Assembly: GCF_004359515.1 (NCBI RefSeq)
Contig: NZ_SCWD01000003.1
Coordinates: forward strand, 1 to 64,000
From: Macrococcus carouselicus
GTDB taxonomy: Bacteria; Bacillota; Bacilli; Staphylococcales; Staphylococcaceae
Reading direction: 5' to 3'
Length of the DNA stretch: 64,000 nucleotides
Below the pieces are notes generated by a model, which worked only from the letters and a program-made list of their open reading frames with translations, was not told the DNA's origin and did no database searches. Of this stretch, positions 62,995-64,000 are shown piece by piece. The position numbers were made by a program, and so were the translations under genes. Position 1 is the stretch's first letter. Every line of letters begins with the position of its first letter.

Positions 62995-63980
62995 TAAAGC
63001 GTCTGTGCTGCTGTGATGATGGCCAGATCATAGACATCGTCAGTCGAGCAGCCGCGTGATAAATCGTTAACTGGCGCATTCAAACCTTGCAAGATAGGTC
63101 CGATTGCATCGAATCCACCTAAACGCTGCGCAATCTTATAACCGATATTACCCGCTTCAAGACTAGGAAAGACGAATACATTGGCGTCACCCTGGATAGG
63201 TGATTCAGGTGCTTTTTTAGCCGCTACAGAAGGAACAAAAGCTGCATCGAACTGGAATTCGCCGTCAATTATAACATCATCAAGTCCTGCCTCTGCTTTT
63301 TTGTCCTGCGCTAAACGAGTCGCTTCAACGATTTTTTCTGTTTCAGACGTTTTAGCAGATCCTTTAGTTGAGAAGCTGAGCATCGCAACTTTAGGTTCCA
63401 TACCGAAGCTCTGCGCTGTTTTTGCACTTTCAACAGCGATTTCAGCTAAATCAGAAGCTTCCAGTGTCGGGTTGATGGCACAGTCACCGAAAACATACTG
63501 CTCATCTTCCCGTAACATGAAGAAGACGCCAGAAGTCTTTGAGACGCCTGGTTTAGTTTTGATGATCTGAAGGGCCGGACGCACTGTATCAGCTGTAGAA
63601 TGAGCGGCACCTGATACAAGACCTGCTGCCTGACCTGTATGCACAAGCATTGTACCGAAGTAGTTGCCATCATTCATCATCTGTTCAGCCTGTTCTTCAG
63701 TTGCTTTACCTTTACGGCGTTCAACGAAAGAAGCGATGAGTTCTGAGCGTAACTCGCTGGTTGCAGGGTCAATCGTTTCAAGACCGTCTAAAGATAGACC
63801 TAATTTCTCGCTGACTGATTTCAGTTCATCTGCATTACCTAACACAACAGGTGCCACATAATCCGTTTTGCTGAGCTCAACCGCCGCTGCGAGCACACGC
63901 TCGTCATTCCCTTCAGGAAAAACGATACGAACATTTTTGCCTTCTAATTTGCCTTTTAGTACGTCTAATAAATTAGCCAT
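62994..63980 (-). CDS. pta: Phosphate acetyltransferase
   Basis: 328 residues, the Firmicutes Pta/EutD length. Motifs are RIVFPEGNDERVLAAAVEL, GNYFGTMLVHTGQAAGLVSG, KTSGVFFMLR, and FVFPSLEAGNIGYKIAQRLGG. It makes acetyl-phosphate from acetyl-CoA for ATP generation by acetate kinase. GGAGGC precedes the ATG. Only 20 bases upstream are in the window, so regulation (often CcpA) cannot be seen. Confidence 0.95.
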   Translation of the reverse strand: MANLLDVLKGKLEGKNVRIVFPEGNDERVLAAAVELSKTDYVAPVVLGNADELKSVSEKLGLSLDGLETIDPATSELRSELIASFVERRKGKATEEQAEQMMNDGNYFGTMLVHTGQAAGLVSGAAHSTADTVRPALQIIKTKPGVSKTSGVFFMLREDEQYVFGDCAINPTLEASDLAEIAVESAKTAQSFGMEPKVAMLSFSTKGSAKTSETEKIVEATRLAQDKKAEAGLDDVIIDGEFQFDAAFVPSVAAKKAPESPIQGDANVFVFPSLEAGNIGYKIAQRLGGFDAIGPILQGLNAPVNDLSRGCSTDDVYDLAIITAAQTL

Positions 63981-64000
63981 AATAGCCTCCTAGTATTGTT

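Noticed and set aside
1..64000. CRISPR array, tRNA or rRNA genes, prophage
   Set aside because: No regularly spaced repeats, cloverleaf-like segments, rRNA-like sequence or phage structural genes were noticed on reading both strands; short tRNAs could still be missed by eye.

Overview
The window comes from a low-to-mid GC Firmicute of the Staphylococcaceae group in the broad sense. Evidence is a SarA-family regulator, a FosB bacillithiol transferase, LysM-CHAP amidase, SNase-type nuclease and LCP proteins, a LuxS/MccAB transsulfuration operon, and the gene neighbourhood pta - lipL - ywfO - ywhD - argS. By eye the chromosome is richer in G+C than Staphylococcus aureus, so a relative such as Macrococcus, Jeotgalicoccus or Salinicoccus fits better. 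The species cannot be fixed from sequence alone.

Layout. 1-122: end of an IS3-family insertion sequence. 151-2724: a SAM-I riboswitch and two genes it should control (M20 amidohydrolase, ATP-grasp ligase). 2729-5678: a two-component system and a GrpB-family protein. 5764-9044: a transsulfuration operon in which a YrrT-like methyltransferase and the cystathionine beta-synthase MccA are one polypeptide, followed by mccB and luxS. 10228-13732: deoxynucleoside catabolism (deoC-pdp-deoB plus DoxX). 13834-25495: Dps, LCP protein, NhaC with a cre site, SarA-family regulator, a two-EVE-domain protein, YeiH transporter, nuclease, LysM-CHAP amidase, three overlapping small genes, a lipoprotein and a protein of unknown function. 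25559-32311: galM, glutathione peroxidase, decaying pseudogenes, two alpha/beta hydrolases and a bactofilin-like protein.

32613-51823 is a mobile resistance island of about 19.2 kb. It sits inside the Nudix box of a Nudix hydrolase gene, with near-perfect inverted termini beginning TGTGATTTTA and a 9-bp direct repeat; removing the island and one repeat restores a complete 168-codon gene. The island is AT-rich and mosaic. Contents in order: fosB; serine resolvase with a candidate res site; cadC-cadA-cadD (cadmium); multicopper oxidase, Csp copper-storage protein and a two-component system; CopL-like lipoprotein; copB-copY-copZ with two CopY operators; cueP with a truncated ccdA; a Tn552-type transposition ATPase (tniB/p271-like) whose partner transposase survives only as a C-terminal stub; and a cargo gene with an HEPN-like RNxxxH motif. 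Several internal TGTCA-type transposon ends show that elements were nested and then partly deleted.

51833-63980: the 3' half of the Nudix gene, corA, a BtuF/FecCD-type importer pair without an ATPase, argS, ywiB-like, ywhD, ywfO, two acetyltransferase-like genes and an ATP-grasp gene, a DUF1450 protein, lipL and pta.

The strongest leads are the reconstructable island insertion, its HEPN-like orphan gene, the YrrT-MccA fusion, the SAM-riboswitch-controlled M20/ATP-grasp pair and the EVE-EVE protein with an apparently degenerate McrB-like tail. No rRNA, tRNA or CRISPR array was seen.
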